A stretch of 64,000 nt of DNA from positions 186,001 through 250,000 of the forward strand of contig NZ_RHHV01000014.1 of assembly GCF_003710905.1 (NCBI RefSeq), read 5' to 3'. The stretch comes from Brevibacillus parabrevis. Its GTDB lineage: Bacteria > Bacillota > Bacilli > Brevibacillales > Brevibacillaceae. Positions 1-8,577 of this stretch are shown here, piece by piece; within the stretch, counting starts at the first letter, position 1, and every line of letters starts with the position of its first letter. Made by a program: the position numbers and the translations under genes. The notes under the pieces are model-generated. The model had not been told where the DNA came from. It searched no databases and saw only the letters and a list, made by a program, of their open reading frames with translations.

Positions 1-957
1 GATGAGTCCGGGTATCGTCATTTTACCGAAGAAGATGTATGGCGATTGCAAACGATCATCACGCTGCGCGAGGTCGGCATGTCGATTGACGATATACGCG
101 AGCTGCTCTCGCAAATGAAGGAGCAGGAAGGCAGTCTGCTGCATTATCTGGATCTCCAGCGCTCTTTCATGTACACGCGATGGGTGGAAATGGCCAAAGT
201 CATCCAGACGACAGAAGCGATGATCGAGCGGATCGGACACAGTCAAACGATCGATCCAGCCGAGTTGTTCGAGCTGGCTGAGGCGAACAAACGGTTGCGG
301 CAGTCCCGCGACAACTGGGTGGATCGCTGGAATTTCAACCAGATCGCCAACTATTACGACGACTGGGTCACCAGCGAATCGCAAAGCTTTAACGCCCACC
401 AATCATACGAGACAGTGCTGGACGAGGTCGTCGCCGCACTTGGCCCGATTCACGGGGAGATCGGACTGGACGCAGGCACGGGTACAGGCAATCTCGCCAA
501 ACGGCTGGTCAGCCAGGGAGCGATCATGAGCGGCTTTGACCAGTCGCCGCAAATGCTGAACCGTTGCCGCAGCAAACTGCCTGCCATGGAAACGAAGCTC
601 GGCACCTTTTTCGCCTTCCCGTTTCTGGAAAATCGCTTTGATTTTGTGGCGACGAGCTACGCGCTGCACCATCTCGACGATGAGCAAAAGCTGCTCGCCT
701 TGGCGGAGTGCCGCCGTGTACTGAAGCCGACAGGGCGCCTGGTGATTGCGGATTTCATGTTTGTGGATGAAGGGCACAGGCAGGCGCACATCGCTGAGCT
801 GACCAGAGAAGGCAAAGACGAAGCGATCATGCAAATCCACGATCGGTTTTACGCCGATCGCTCCCGGTTGCTTGCAGAGCTTGACGCTCTCGGCTTTCAA
901 ATCGAGGCGAAGCAACTGACCGTCTACACGCATTTGCTCATCGCCAGACTGCGCTAA
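1..957 (+). CDS. MerR-type HTH fused to SAM methyltransferase (5' truncated)
   Basis: The reading frame is open to the first base of the window, so the true start lies upstream. The visible N-terminus is the second half of a MerR winged helix (GYRHFTEEDVWRL, then LREVGMSIDDIRELL), followed by a coiled-coil dimerisation helix. From about base 420 a class I SAM-dependent methyltransferase domain begins, with glycine motif I (LDAGTGTGNLA), an acidic motif II region and the post-motif LKPTGRLVIADF. It is therefore a one-component regulator whose effector part looks like a methyltransferase. Whether it methylates anything or only senses a ligand cannot be read from the sequence. An internal TTG at 46 is not the start. 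Confidence 0.85.
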   Translation, partial: DESGYRHFTEEDVWRLQTIITLREVGMSIDDIRELLSQMKEQEGSLLHYLDLQRSFMYTRWVEMAKVIQTTEAMIERIGHSQTIDPAELFELAEANKRLRQSRDNWVDRWNFNQIANYYDDWVTSESQSFNAHQSYETVLDEVVAALGPIHGEIGLDAGTGTGNLAKRLVSQGAIMSGFDQSPQMLNRCRSKLPAMETKLGTFFAFPFLENRFDFVATSYALHHLDDEQKLLALAECRRVLKPTGRLVIADFMFVDEGHRQAHIAELTREGKDEAIMQIHDRFYADRSRLLAELDALGFQIEAKQLTVYTHLLIARLR

Positions 958-1047
958 AACATTCCTTTACTTTTGGGCTCTTCCAATCGCTGACACGTGC
1001 CTAGCCTTCTGCATAGGCTGTAACGAGAAGGAAAGGAGGACTCCACT

Positions 1048-1152
1048 ATGGGTCTGTTCGATGGCTTTTTTGATCGCGATAACGATGAGTTTCTGTGGAT
1101 TATCATTGTCGTGGTTGTTCTGCTGTTTTTGTTTAGCGCCGATCGTGACTAA
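1048..1152 (+). CDS. 34-aa single-pass membrane peptide
   Basis: A very short gene with an excellent ribosome binding site (GAAAGGAGG, 8 bases before ATG). The peptide starts MGLFDGFFDRDNDEF, continues with one hydrophobic helix of about 16 residues (IIIVVVVLLFLF type) and ends with charged SADRD. A Rho-independent terminator follows within 20 bases, so it is a self-contained transcription unit. The pattern (acidic/aromatic head plus one Ile/Val/Leu helix) resembles the tiny membrane proteins common in spore formers (YjcZ-like group), but I cannot assign a family by similarity. Function unknown. Confidence 0.6.
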   Translation: MGLFDGFFDRDNDEFLWIIIVVVVLLFLFSADRD

Positions 1153-1171
1153 GTCTGTACGTATAGACAAA

Positions 1172-1197
1172 ACGACCTTGTGGAAGGTCGTTTTTTT
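1172..1197 (+). terminator. Rho-independent terminator after small peptide gene
   Basis: Perfect 8-bp stem ACGACCTT/AAGGTCGT with a 4-base loop, followed by a run of T. Confidence 0.9.
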
Positions 1198-1283
1198 CGG
1201 TTTGGCATCTGCCGGGCACAGACGCTGGGAAGCGCGCAGAGAATTTGCCTGGGACAAGCTTTTGCGAGCAAGCTGCGAAAATT

Positions 1284-1311
1284 TGTAACCTTTTCCAAAC
1301 TCATGCGAATA
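1284..1311 (+). promoter_or_regulatory. Candidate ECF-type promoter
   Basis: TGTAAC (with the AAC core typical of ECF -35 elements) is followed after exactly 16 bases by CGAATA, upstream of the secreted YcdB/YcdC protein and two genes before an ECF sigma factor. The geometry matches ECF promoters such as those of SigW/SigX. Autoregulation is inferred, not shown. Confidence 0.4.
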
Positions 1312-1361
1312 ACGCAGTGAGCAACAAAAAAACAACATTCACCATTCAGGAGGCAAGGAAA

Positions 1362-2867
1362 ATGAAAAAATGGAACAGTGCCGTCATGTCAATTGTTGCT
1401 GCAACCCTTTTGGCAGCAAGCCCTGCATGGGCAGTTCAAGCGAGCGCGAAGTCAGCCGACAGCTCGGCAGCACAAGCCCAGGGAGTCGCGCAGCAAACGA
1501 TCGCGAAACTGGAAAAGCTTCTGCCGTACATGGAGCAGTTGCCCGTTGAAAAAGTGAGTCTGGATGAGGACAGTGACGTCATCGTCGTCGAGCGCAGAAA
1601 GCTGGAAGAAGATAAAGAGGCGGCGATGACCATTTATTTGAACAAGCAAACAGGCAGCATTCAGAGCTTCGAATATGCAGCGGATGATGCAGGCGACGAA
1701 GAGCTGTCGCCCGACGAGCAGAAGAAAAAAGCGGACGTGTTTTTGCGCGAGCTGCTCGGTGATGCTGCGGAAGGCTACCAGTTCGACGCCAAACGGTCCG
1801 AAGAACTAGGAACACCAAGTTATCAGCTCGTGGTAAACGGCATTCCGTTTTTTGAGCGCAACTTGCTCGTCAGCGTGAACGGAAACGGCGAAGTGTCAGG
1901 GCTGATGGCGAATGCCGCAAGCAATCCGCTGTCTTCCGCAAACTTGCCGAAGAAAGAAGAGGCCATCTCTGTAGCGCAAGCCGAGAAAGCAATTGCCGAG
2001 CGGATGACACCTGCGTATCGTTTGCAAAAAGACGGCAAGAGCATGATGCTGACCTATCATGTGTCCTGGTCGGGCATGCTCGATGCCAAAACCGGACAAT
2101 CGGTAGAGACGCAGCACTCGCAGTTTTACTATGAACCCGATCTTTCTGGTGCCCTCCTTCCCGTATCGCCGCAGGGCAAGACTTTGACGGCAAAAGACAA
2201 AGCGGAAGCAGCGGCATTGCTGAAAACGATCATCGGCTTCAACACAGAGGACGCTACTTACGTGGAGCGGGCTGCGGAAGATACGCCAGAGGGCAAGGTG
2301 CAAAACTATGTCTGGAAAAAGGGAACATTCGTTGCGAACGTATCCGTTAAAGCAGCAACCGGACAAGTCATCGATGTGAGTCTGGAACCGAGCCAATATG
2401 TGGAGCCAAAGCAGAAAGTAACCGTGGAAGCAGCGAGGAAAGCAGCCGTGCAGGTGCTGCAAGTCTACTTGGACAAAGAGACGAAAGCGGTAGCGTTAGA
2501 TGCAAGCTCCTATCTGAAAGACCCGAACGCTTACCGCTTCACTTTTTACCGCACGCAAAACGGTTTGCCCGTCTTAAACCATGCTTATCAGGTGACGATC
2601 GACAAAGAAACGGGCAAAGTGATCGGACTGTTCGGTGAATTTTCCAAACCGGCAAATGTGGTCTATCCCGATCCGGCCAACATCGTTCCGCGCGAGCAAG
2701 CAGCCAAGGAGTATTTGAAACATCATCCGCTGAGCCTGGTCTATCTGGAGCCAGTATTGGATGGCAAGCGCCAGCCGAACCCGCTGCTCGTGTACAAGTC
2801 TGCGAAGAGTGAAAGTGTACAGGAATATGTGGATGCCGTGACAGGAAGCAGTATCCCTTGGAAATAG
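1362..2867 (+). CDS. Secreted YcdB/YcdC-domain (PepSY-like) protein
   Basis: ATG 1362 is chosen because it follows CAGGAGGCAAGGAAA; the frame stays open further upstream but without a ribosome site. The 501-aa product starts with a signal peptide (MKKWNSAVMSIVAATLLAAS, probable cleavage after AWA). The rest is a run of PepSY/YPEB-like units of the YcdB/YcdC family: repeated AxxxAxxFL helices followed by beta-strands of the type GLPVLNHAYQVTIDKETGKVIGL. The C-terminal unit (REQAAKEYLKHHPLSLVYLEP) closely resembles the C-terminus of the gene at 3475, so the two are paralogues. A hairpin separates it from the sigma factor. Proteins of this family are thought to inhibit or regulate secreted enzymes or the envelope; its ligand is unknown. 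Confidence 0.75.
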   Translation: MKKWNSAVMSIVAATLLAASPAWAVQASAKSADSSAAQAQGVAQQTIAKLEKLLPYMEQLPVEKVSLDEDSDVIVVERRKLEEDKEAAMTIYLNKQTGSIQSFEYAADDAGDEELSPDEQKKKADVFLRELLGDAAEGYQFDAKRSEELGTPSYQLVVNGIPFFERNLLVSVNGNGEVSGLMANAASNPLSSANLPKKEEAISVAQAEKAIAERMTPAYRLQKDGKSMMLTYHVSWSGMLDAKTGQSVETQHSQFYYEPDLSGALLPVSPQGKTLTAKDKAEAAALLKTIIGFNTEDATYVERAAEDTPEGKVQNYVWKKGTFVANVSVKAATGQVIDVSLEPSQYVEPKQKVTVEAARKAAVQVLQVYLDKETKAVALDASSYLKDPNAYRFTFYRTQNGLPVLNHAYQVTIDKETGKVIGLFGEFSKPANVVYPDPANIVPREQAAKEYLKHHPLSLVYLEPVLDGKRQPNPLLVYKSAKSESVQEYVDAVTGSSIPWK

Positions 2868-2883
2868 TTTACGGATAGAGCAT

Positions 2884-2922
2884 GTGCCTGCCCTTTCGCG
2901 GAAGCGGGCAGGCGCACCTTTT
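2884..2922 (+). terminator. Hairpin with short T run, terminator or attenuator
   Basis: GTGCCTGCCC pairs with GGGCAGGCGCAC with one bulge, followed by CTTTT. It lies between the secreted YcdB/YcdC gene and the sigma factor and may reduce read-through to sigma rather than abolish it. Confidence 0.6.
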
Positions 2923-2948
2923 AGGGATGGGGAGACGGAGGAAACCCA

Positions 2949-3491
2949 ATGAACGAAACGTACGAAGAGCGGATTGCGAACCTGGTCGACACGTACTACC
3001 AGGATGTCTTCTATTTCCTCTATCATTTTATCGGGAATCAGAGCGACGCCGAGGACATCACCCAGGAAGTCTTTATACGAGTGTTGCAAGCATTGCCGCG
3101 GTATGACGGAAGAGTCCGGATGAAAACATGGATTTTTTCCATAGCGAAACATGCGGCAATCGACCTGTATCGCCGCCGGAAATTTCAACGTTTTTTTGCG
3201 GATTGGTGGTTCAGCGAGTTGCCAGCCAAGGATGGCTTGCCGGAAGAGCTGTTTGTAGAAAAAGAACGGGACCAAGAGCTGAAACAGGCGATTCTCGCGC
3301 TTCCGCTCAAATATCGTCTGGCTATTATTTTACGTTCCATCAAAGGGTGCAGCATAAAAGAAACAGCGGAAATTCTCGGCATATCCGAATCAAAAGTAAA
3401 AGTGGACTATCATCGCGCGATCAAGCTGATTCAAAAACAGTTGAACGTGCGAACAGCAGGTGAGGGGGGAAAGCATGTATTGGGAAGATGA
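2949..3491 (+). CDS. ECF sigma factor (sigma-70 family)
   Basis: 180 aa with only regions 2 and 4. Region 2 contains SDAEDITQEVFIRVLQ and the -10 reading helix KTWIFSIAKHAAIDLYRRRK. Region 4 contains LPLKYRLAIILRSIKGCSIKE and the helix-turn-helix TAEILGISESKVKVDYHRA. The ATG follows GGGGAGACGGAGGAAACCCA. Its last 17 bases overlap the start of the membrane-anchored YcdB/YcdC protein, the standard arrangement of an ECF sigma and its anti-sigma. It probably reads the TGTAAC-N16-CGAA element at 1284. Confidence 0.9.
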   Translation: MNETYEERIANLVDTYYQDVFYFLYHFIGNQSDAEDITQEVFIRVLQALPRYDGRVRMKTWIFSIAKHAAIDLYRRRKFQRFFADWWFSELPAKDGLPEELFVEKERDQELKQAILALPLKYRLAIILRSIKGCSIKETAEILGISESKVKVDYHRAIKLIQKQLNVRTAGEGGKHVLGR

Positions 3492-5034
3492 CGAGTTCCT
3501 GCATGAACGCATGAAAAGACTTGGCGGGAATGTACCTGCACCGCGAACAGAAGAAATCAAGCGGCTGCAAGGGGTGTTGTCCAAACAGGCGCGCGAGATG
3601 GACAGGCGCAGCAAAATGAGCAGGACGGCAAGCTGGACGCTGCAGACGGCTGCTTTTTTTGCCCTGGCTGTATGGGGCACTTCTCTGGCGTTTCCTTCCG
3701 TGAAACAGGAGCTGCCTGGCAATTCGGAGCAGGCGAAGCCCTCCTACGAAACCGTGAATCCGCCGTCTGCACAGAAAACTTCTCCGCTGGAACGAGAAAA
3801 GGACGGGAAAGCTGCTCAGGAAAAGGAACAGCAGGCGAAGCCAACTAAGCAAAAGGCGACAGAGACACGAACAGAAACGAGAAAGCAGACTGTCCCGCCG
3901 ACGAGTCAAACCGTCGCGCCAGCCGAGCCGTATGCAGCAACAGCCGATGGCAGCGCAACCAAAAAGGCGGCGGCCTATTTGGAACAGTTGATCGGAGCCG
4001 AGCAGCGTCAGTACAAGCTGGTCGAATCGCTTGCCGATCCGAAGCAAAACCAGCACGTCTTTGTGCGTCAAGTAAACGGGCTTCCGTTTCTCAACGAGCA
4101 TTACACGGTCGGGTTGGATGAGCGCAACAACGGGAAGGCAATTGCGGCCAAGCAGATTCAAGGAGGCAAATGGAGCGAGCAACTTTTCCCTGATCCGGCT
4201 GCTGCCATCGGAAAAGCGGAGGCCGAAACGATTCTCGTCCAAGCATTGACGCCTTATTTTGCCGAGACGCAAACGAGTGGCTACGATCCGGCTCTGATGG
4301 GCTTCCTCGATGCGCAAAGCGGGCAGTTGATCGGCGTTGACAAGGCACACGACTCGTTGCGCGGCAAAACGTACAAGCTGGATGCCGAGCGGACAAGCTG
4401 GAAGGTGACGACGGAAGACGAGGCTGTGCAGTTGGTGGCGAGCGAGTTTGGCTTGACGGTGGAAAAAACGTTCTGGCGAGCGGAGAACGACTTTTTGGAC
4501 ACGCGCAACTATCGGTGGCGCTTGGAGAACGGCGGCAGCATCGCGCTAAAAACCGTTTCCTCCACGGGAGAGGTCGTGGAACTGGAGTACAAAAGTCTGC
4601 CTGCTGCTTCTGACAGGACAACCGCTCCCAAAGATGCTGCGGCAGCGACACAGACAGCGGCTTCATTCCTGCAACATTACCTCGCTGCGGAAGTGACGGG
4701 CTTGCAAGTCATGGAAGTCGAACAGGACAAACTGGCTTACCGCATTTATTTTCAAGCGTTGTCCAAAGCAAATGACGCTGCTGCCTTGCCTGTCTACACC
4801 GTTACGGTCCAAGCAGCGACTGGTCAAATCGTCGGGTTTCAGAAGACGCCGCCGAAACAGGAGCAGGCTGCGCACAAACCAAACCGGCAAGCAAGCGCTG
4901 TCGAAGCCGCCAAACAGTACGTAGAGCGCCATCCCCTGCAATTGGCTTACGTCTGGATCAAGGGCGAGACGGCCCCTTCCCTGGTTTACGTTCCGCTGGA
5001 GCGAGATATGCTGTCTGATTATATCGAAGAGTAG
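3475..5034 (+). CDS. Membrane-anchored YcdB/YcdC protein, putative anti-sigma
   Basis: ATG 3475 is preferred over GTG 3460 because of the GAGGGGGGAAA site. The 519-aa protein has a charged cytoplasmic head of about 50 residues, one transmembrane helix (about residues 52-72), a Lys/Glu/Thr/Pro-rich linker to about residue 155, and then extracytoplasmic YcdB/YcdC (PepSY-like) units homologous to the upstream secreted protein. The 17-base overlap with the ECF sigma gene and the one-pass topology suggest that the head binds the sigma factor and the outside part senses a signal. No HxxxCxxC zinc anti-sigma motif is present, so the sigma-binding head would be of another type. Anti-sigma function is inferred from context. 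Confidence 0.7.
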   Translation: MYWEDDEFLHERMKRLGGNVPAPRTEEIKRLQGVLSKQAREMDRRSKMSRTASWTLQTAAFFALAVWGTSLAFPSVKQELPGNSEQAKPSYETVNPPSAQKTSPLEREKDGKAAQEKEQQAKPTKQKATETRTETRKQTVPPTSQTVAPAEPYAATADGSATKKAAAYLEQLIGAEQRQYKLVESLADPKQNQHVFVRQVNGLPFLNEHYTVGLDERNNGKAIAAKQIQGGKWSEQLFPDPAAAIGKAEAETILVQALTPYFAETQTSGYDPALMGFLDAQSGQLIGVDKAHDSLRGKTYKLDAERTSWKVTTEDEAVQLVASEFGLTVEKTFWRAENDFLDTRNYRWRLENGGSIALKTVSSTGEVVELEYKSLPAASDRTTAPKDAAAATQTAASFLQHYLAAEVTGLQVMEVEQDKLAYRIYFQALSKANDAAALPVYTVTVQAATGQIVGFQKTPPKQEQAAHKPNRQASAVEAAKQYVERHPLQLAYVWIKGETAPSLVYVPLERDMLSDYIEE

Positions 5035-5100
5035 AACAGGCAGGGCTTTGCTTGAAAATTGTGGGGGAGAATTATAAAATCATAAAAATCGCAATCGCGT

Positions 5101-5129
5101 AAAACTGACACGTTCTGGGTCAGTTTTTT
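5101..5129 (+). terminator. Terminator of the sigma operon
   Basis: AAAACTGAC pairs with GTCAGTTTT, followed by more T; it lies 66 bases after the stop codon of the preceding gene. Confidence 0.85.
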
Positions 5130-5195
5130 CGCGTGTCAGACGGTTTTTACGAAAGCAGTCATAACGAGAAGCAATGCGGAAGAGGAGAAGACAAA

Positions 5196-5945
5196 ATGAA
5201 ACGAAAGCTAGTGATGTACCTGTTCGCGGTAGCGCTTTTGCTTGCGGCTTGTTCTACAGCAGAAGGACCAAAGGCAAACGGAGAAATGACGGCGATCGTC
5301 AAACGCGTGGTCGATGGAGATACGTTTGAGCTGGCGAGCGGGGAAAAGGTGAGGATGATCGGAGTCGATACACCGGAAACGGTCAAGCCTAACCATCCCG
5401 TCGAACCGTACGGCAAAGAAGCGAGCAATTACACGAAAGAGCTGCTGACGGGCAAAAAGGTCACGCTCAAGTTCGATGTAGAGCCGTACGACAAATACCA
5501 GCGGCTGCTCGCTTACGTGTACATGGAAGACGGGACGTTCGTCAACGAAAAGCTGGTGCGGGAAGGGTATGCGCGGATTATGACCATCCCGCCGAATGTG
5601 GCCCAGGCCGATTTGTTTTTGACCGCAGAGCGGGAAGCGCGGGAAGGCAACCGCGGGCTGTGGGGGCTGGATGTAGGCGAGCAGGGTGCAGACGCCAAGG
5701 ACGCAGACAAAAAAGCGGCAGGCAAAAAGGACAAAGCCAAGGATGAGTCCAAAGCGCAGCCGAGCAAGTCCGCGGACAGCGACACCCCGCCAGAGGGCAA
5801 GGCGATCAAAGGCAACATCAACGCCAAAGGCGAGAAAATTTACCATGTTCCCGGCTCGGCCAGCTACGAGCAAACGAAGGCGGAAATGTGGTTTGCCACA
5901 GAAGAAGAGGCGCAAGCAGCAGGGTTTCGCGCTCCGAAACGATAG
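5196..5945 (+). CDS. Thermonuclease-family (SNase-like) lipoprotein
   Basis: ATG 5196 follows AGAGGAGAAGACAAA. The first 19 residues are a lipoprotein signal with lipobox LAAC (Cys19), so the enzyme should be tethered outside the membrane. The staphylococcal nuclease fold spans about residues 30-160 with the expected signature: [18 protein letters not shown] and [12 protein letters not shown], the latter carrying the second catalytic Arg. A Lys/Ala/Asp-rich linker (about 165-205) leads to a C-terminal module with [15 protein letters not shown] and [13 protein letters not shown], a small domain often appended to Bacillota nucleases. Likely a calcium-dependent extracellular DNA/RNA nuclease. 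Confidence 0.85.
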   Translation: MKRKLVMYLFAVALLLAACSTAEGPKANGEMTAIVKRVVDGDTFELASGEKVRMIGVDTPETVKPNHPVEPYGKEASNYTKELLTGKKVTLKFDVEPYDKYQRLLAYVYMEDGTFVNEKLVREGYARIMTIPPNVAQADLFLTAEREAREGNRGLWGLDVGEQGADAKDADKKAAGKKDKAKDESKAQPSKSADSDTPPEGKAIKGNINAKGEKIYHVPGSASYEQTKAEMWFATEEEAQAAGFRAPKR

Positions 5946-5985
5946 TCTTTGTCTGGGCAAGCCGTAAAGCGCTAGGGGGCAGGGC

Positions 5986-8577
5986 ATGAACATAAAGCGG
6001 ATTGCGATTTTGAGTGCCGTTGTAATAGCAGTGATCTGCGTCAATATGCTGTCGTTATTTGACTGGGATCACGATCCGGTAGCCAAACAAGGAGTCATGG
6101 ATTTGCGCGGGTGGACGAAAGGCGCAACAAAGCCGCTCAAGCTCAAGGGAGAGTGGGAGTTTTATCCGGGCCAGCTCCTTTCGAGGCTACCGGAAAATCA
6201 GCCTGCCAGCTTCCCATACATTCAGGCCCCTGGAAATTGGGGGCCAAGCTTGAATGCTGACGATGCCCGCAGCGCCATAGGCTACTGGACGTATCGGTTA
6301 ACCGTGGTGATGGATGCCAAGCAAGCCGGGCAGATCGCTTTTCGCGTACCGCTGATTCGCTCTGCCCATCGGTTAATCGTTGATGGCCAGGAGATTGGCG
6401 CGAAAGGCATTGTGGCCCCAGACCCGGCGCAATATTTTGGACAAGCTGTTCCGTATGTCGCGTGGAAAAAAATCGAGAAAGAGCGCTTCGATATTTTCGT
6501 TCAAGTCGTTAACTTTGACCATGCCGTAAGCGGAGGCATCATTCAGCCGATCAGCATGGGGCCTGTTGCTGTAATCGTAGGGGAACACCAGCGAATCGCT
6601 GCACTTGATTTTGCCATTCTCGTAGTATATTTGCTGTTTACCTTGTATTTCGGACTTCTCCATTTTTTTTGATCGGAAAAATAGCTGGGAGTGGCTCTCC
6701 CTGTTTTTCTTTTTTCTAGCGGTTGTTGTATCGGTGAATAGCACCAAATGGCTTTCCTACTTGCTGCCGTTTCTTTCTTTTCACGCAACTGTGACGATAT
6801 ACTGGATTGCCAGGATCGGACTGAATTACTGTGTGTTCATATTCGTCTATCGTCGCTGCCAGCGGCGAGTAGACAAGTGGCTCAAAAAGTTGGTACTGCT
6901 TATAAGCTGCGCATTTATTCGCATGATCCTCGTGTTTCCGCCTGACCAGGCGACGCAGTACATAGCAGCGTGGAATCTTGTCTCTACCTTGATGTATATT
7001 TTCATACTCGTTCTGCTCATTTGGAGCTTGCGAAGCAAAGAGGAGGGGGCCTGGTATGAGTTTCTGGCTTTTTGTCTGTTTGCATCGGAAGCTTTGTTGA
7101 ACGCGCTAATCATTTTTGGAATCACGGAACAAGGCGGCTGGTACTTCTTTCAAAACTTCAGCTTCCTCGTAGTCATTTCTTTTTTGTTCCTGCAACAAGT
7201 CATTCTCGCCTACCGCAAGACCGAGAAGATCACACAGGAAATGCTGCTTGTCGACAAGTTCAAAAATGAATTTATGGCGAGCATTTCCGAGCAAATGGTA
7301 ACGCCGCTCAATGCGATGATCAGCATTGCAGATGCGAGATTGCATGAGGACGACAAACTGACGCCTGACCAGAGGCATGACCTGCGGATTATCACTTCTG
7401 TAGGCTGGACGATCAGAAGCATGGTCAATGACTTGCTCGACTTTTCCCGCTTGCGCAACAAAACTATGCTGCTGCAAGTTCGACCGATTGACTTTCGCTC
7501 AGTGGTCAACGAAGGAATCGAGAGGCTGTACTACCTCGATTTTGATCACAGCGTCTTGTTCGAGAACAAGATTCCTTTGGGGTTTCCGCCCATTTTAGCG
7601 GATGAGGAGAGAATGGATCAGCTGCTCATGAGCATTTTGATCCACGCTCAAAAGAAAGTGATTCGCGGGAAAATCATCATTGAGGCGAGCGTAAAGGAGC
7701 CGTTTGCCGACATCTCCATCCGGTTGCAGGGCGAGGGAATGGCGGAGTGATAACGGTTCACGCTGATTCTCCTGAAGATGTCGTATACCGCCTGGCTATT
7801 CCATTGGCGAATACAGGACAGCAAGAGGTTTCGCGAAAGCTTGTTGAAGCTGCGCTGCCGAAGCCAACGATGCGAGCCGATCGTGTCAGCGCTGCGCCGA
7901 GCGGCGAGGGAGCATTGGCGGAAGCGGAAATTTTAGTCGTGGATGACGACAGCGCGGGATGGACGGGAGGCTATGCAAATTCTGGGAAACAGGATGAAAA
8001 TACGCTTAATTCCATTGCGTCGCTGAGTCGGAGTGAACCTGACCGGATGGCTTCCTTGTTAAATGAATTTGGGCAATATTTGCGGGAGAGCTTCCGGTTT
8101 GAAAGCTCGGAGCCGCTCATTCCGTTCGAACGGGAATTGGCGCTGGTTCGTTCTTACTTGCACATCGAGAAGGTCAGATTTGAAGATTGGCTCTCCTATC
8201 AAATTGAAATCTCCACGACGACTGATTTTTTGATCCCGCCCCTGACCCTGCAAACGCTGGTGGAAAATGCGATTCGCCATGGCATTATGCAGCAGGCTGA
8301 AGGGGGACATGTGCTCATTCGTGTCTACCGAACAGACGAGCATGTGTGCGTCGCGGTAGAGGATGACGGCGTTGGCATCGCTGCGGATGTCCTCGAACAT
8401 TTATTTACAGATTCATTGTCTGGTGGAATCGGCTTGAAAAATATCGAGCGGCGATTAAGGCAACTGTTCGGCCAAGGATTGCGGATCAACAGTGCACAAG
8501 GGACAGGAACCGAGATTTTGATTCGTCTGCCGTTGGAAAAGGTAGGGATTTCGTATGAAAGTAATCATCGTGGATGA
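5986..8577 (+). pseudogene. Decayed 7TMR-DISM hybrid sensor kinase
   Basis: Three consecutive open frames form one broken gene. The first (from 5986) encodes an N-terminal anchor, an extracellular 7TMR-DISM-type sensory domain and the first membrane helix. It ends in a run of eight T at 6663-6670; removing one T joins it to the second frame, which continues seamlessly (FFDRKNSWEW) through the remaining membrane helices and a HisKA-like helix. There the phosphoacceptor position reads SEQMVTPL instead of SHELRTPL, so His is Glu (codon 7289-7291). At 7739-7750 the frame shifts again: most of the first ATPase domain is missing and the text resumes with GGVITVHA, its usual C-terminal strand. The receiver domain is reduced to ILVVDDDSA, directly joined to ENTLNSIASLS, which has lost the HFLF phosphoacceptor of a LytS-type kinase. 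Only the C-terminal ATPase (LVENAIRHG, DDGVGI, GIGLKNIERRL) looks intact. Confidence 0.8.
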
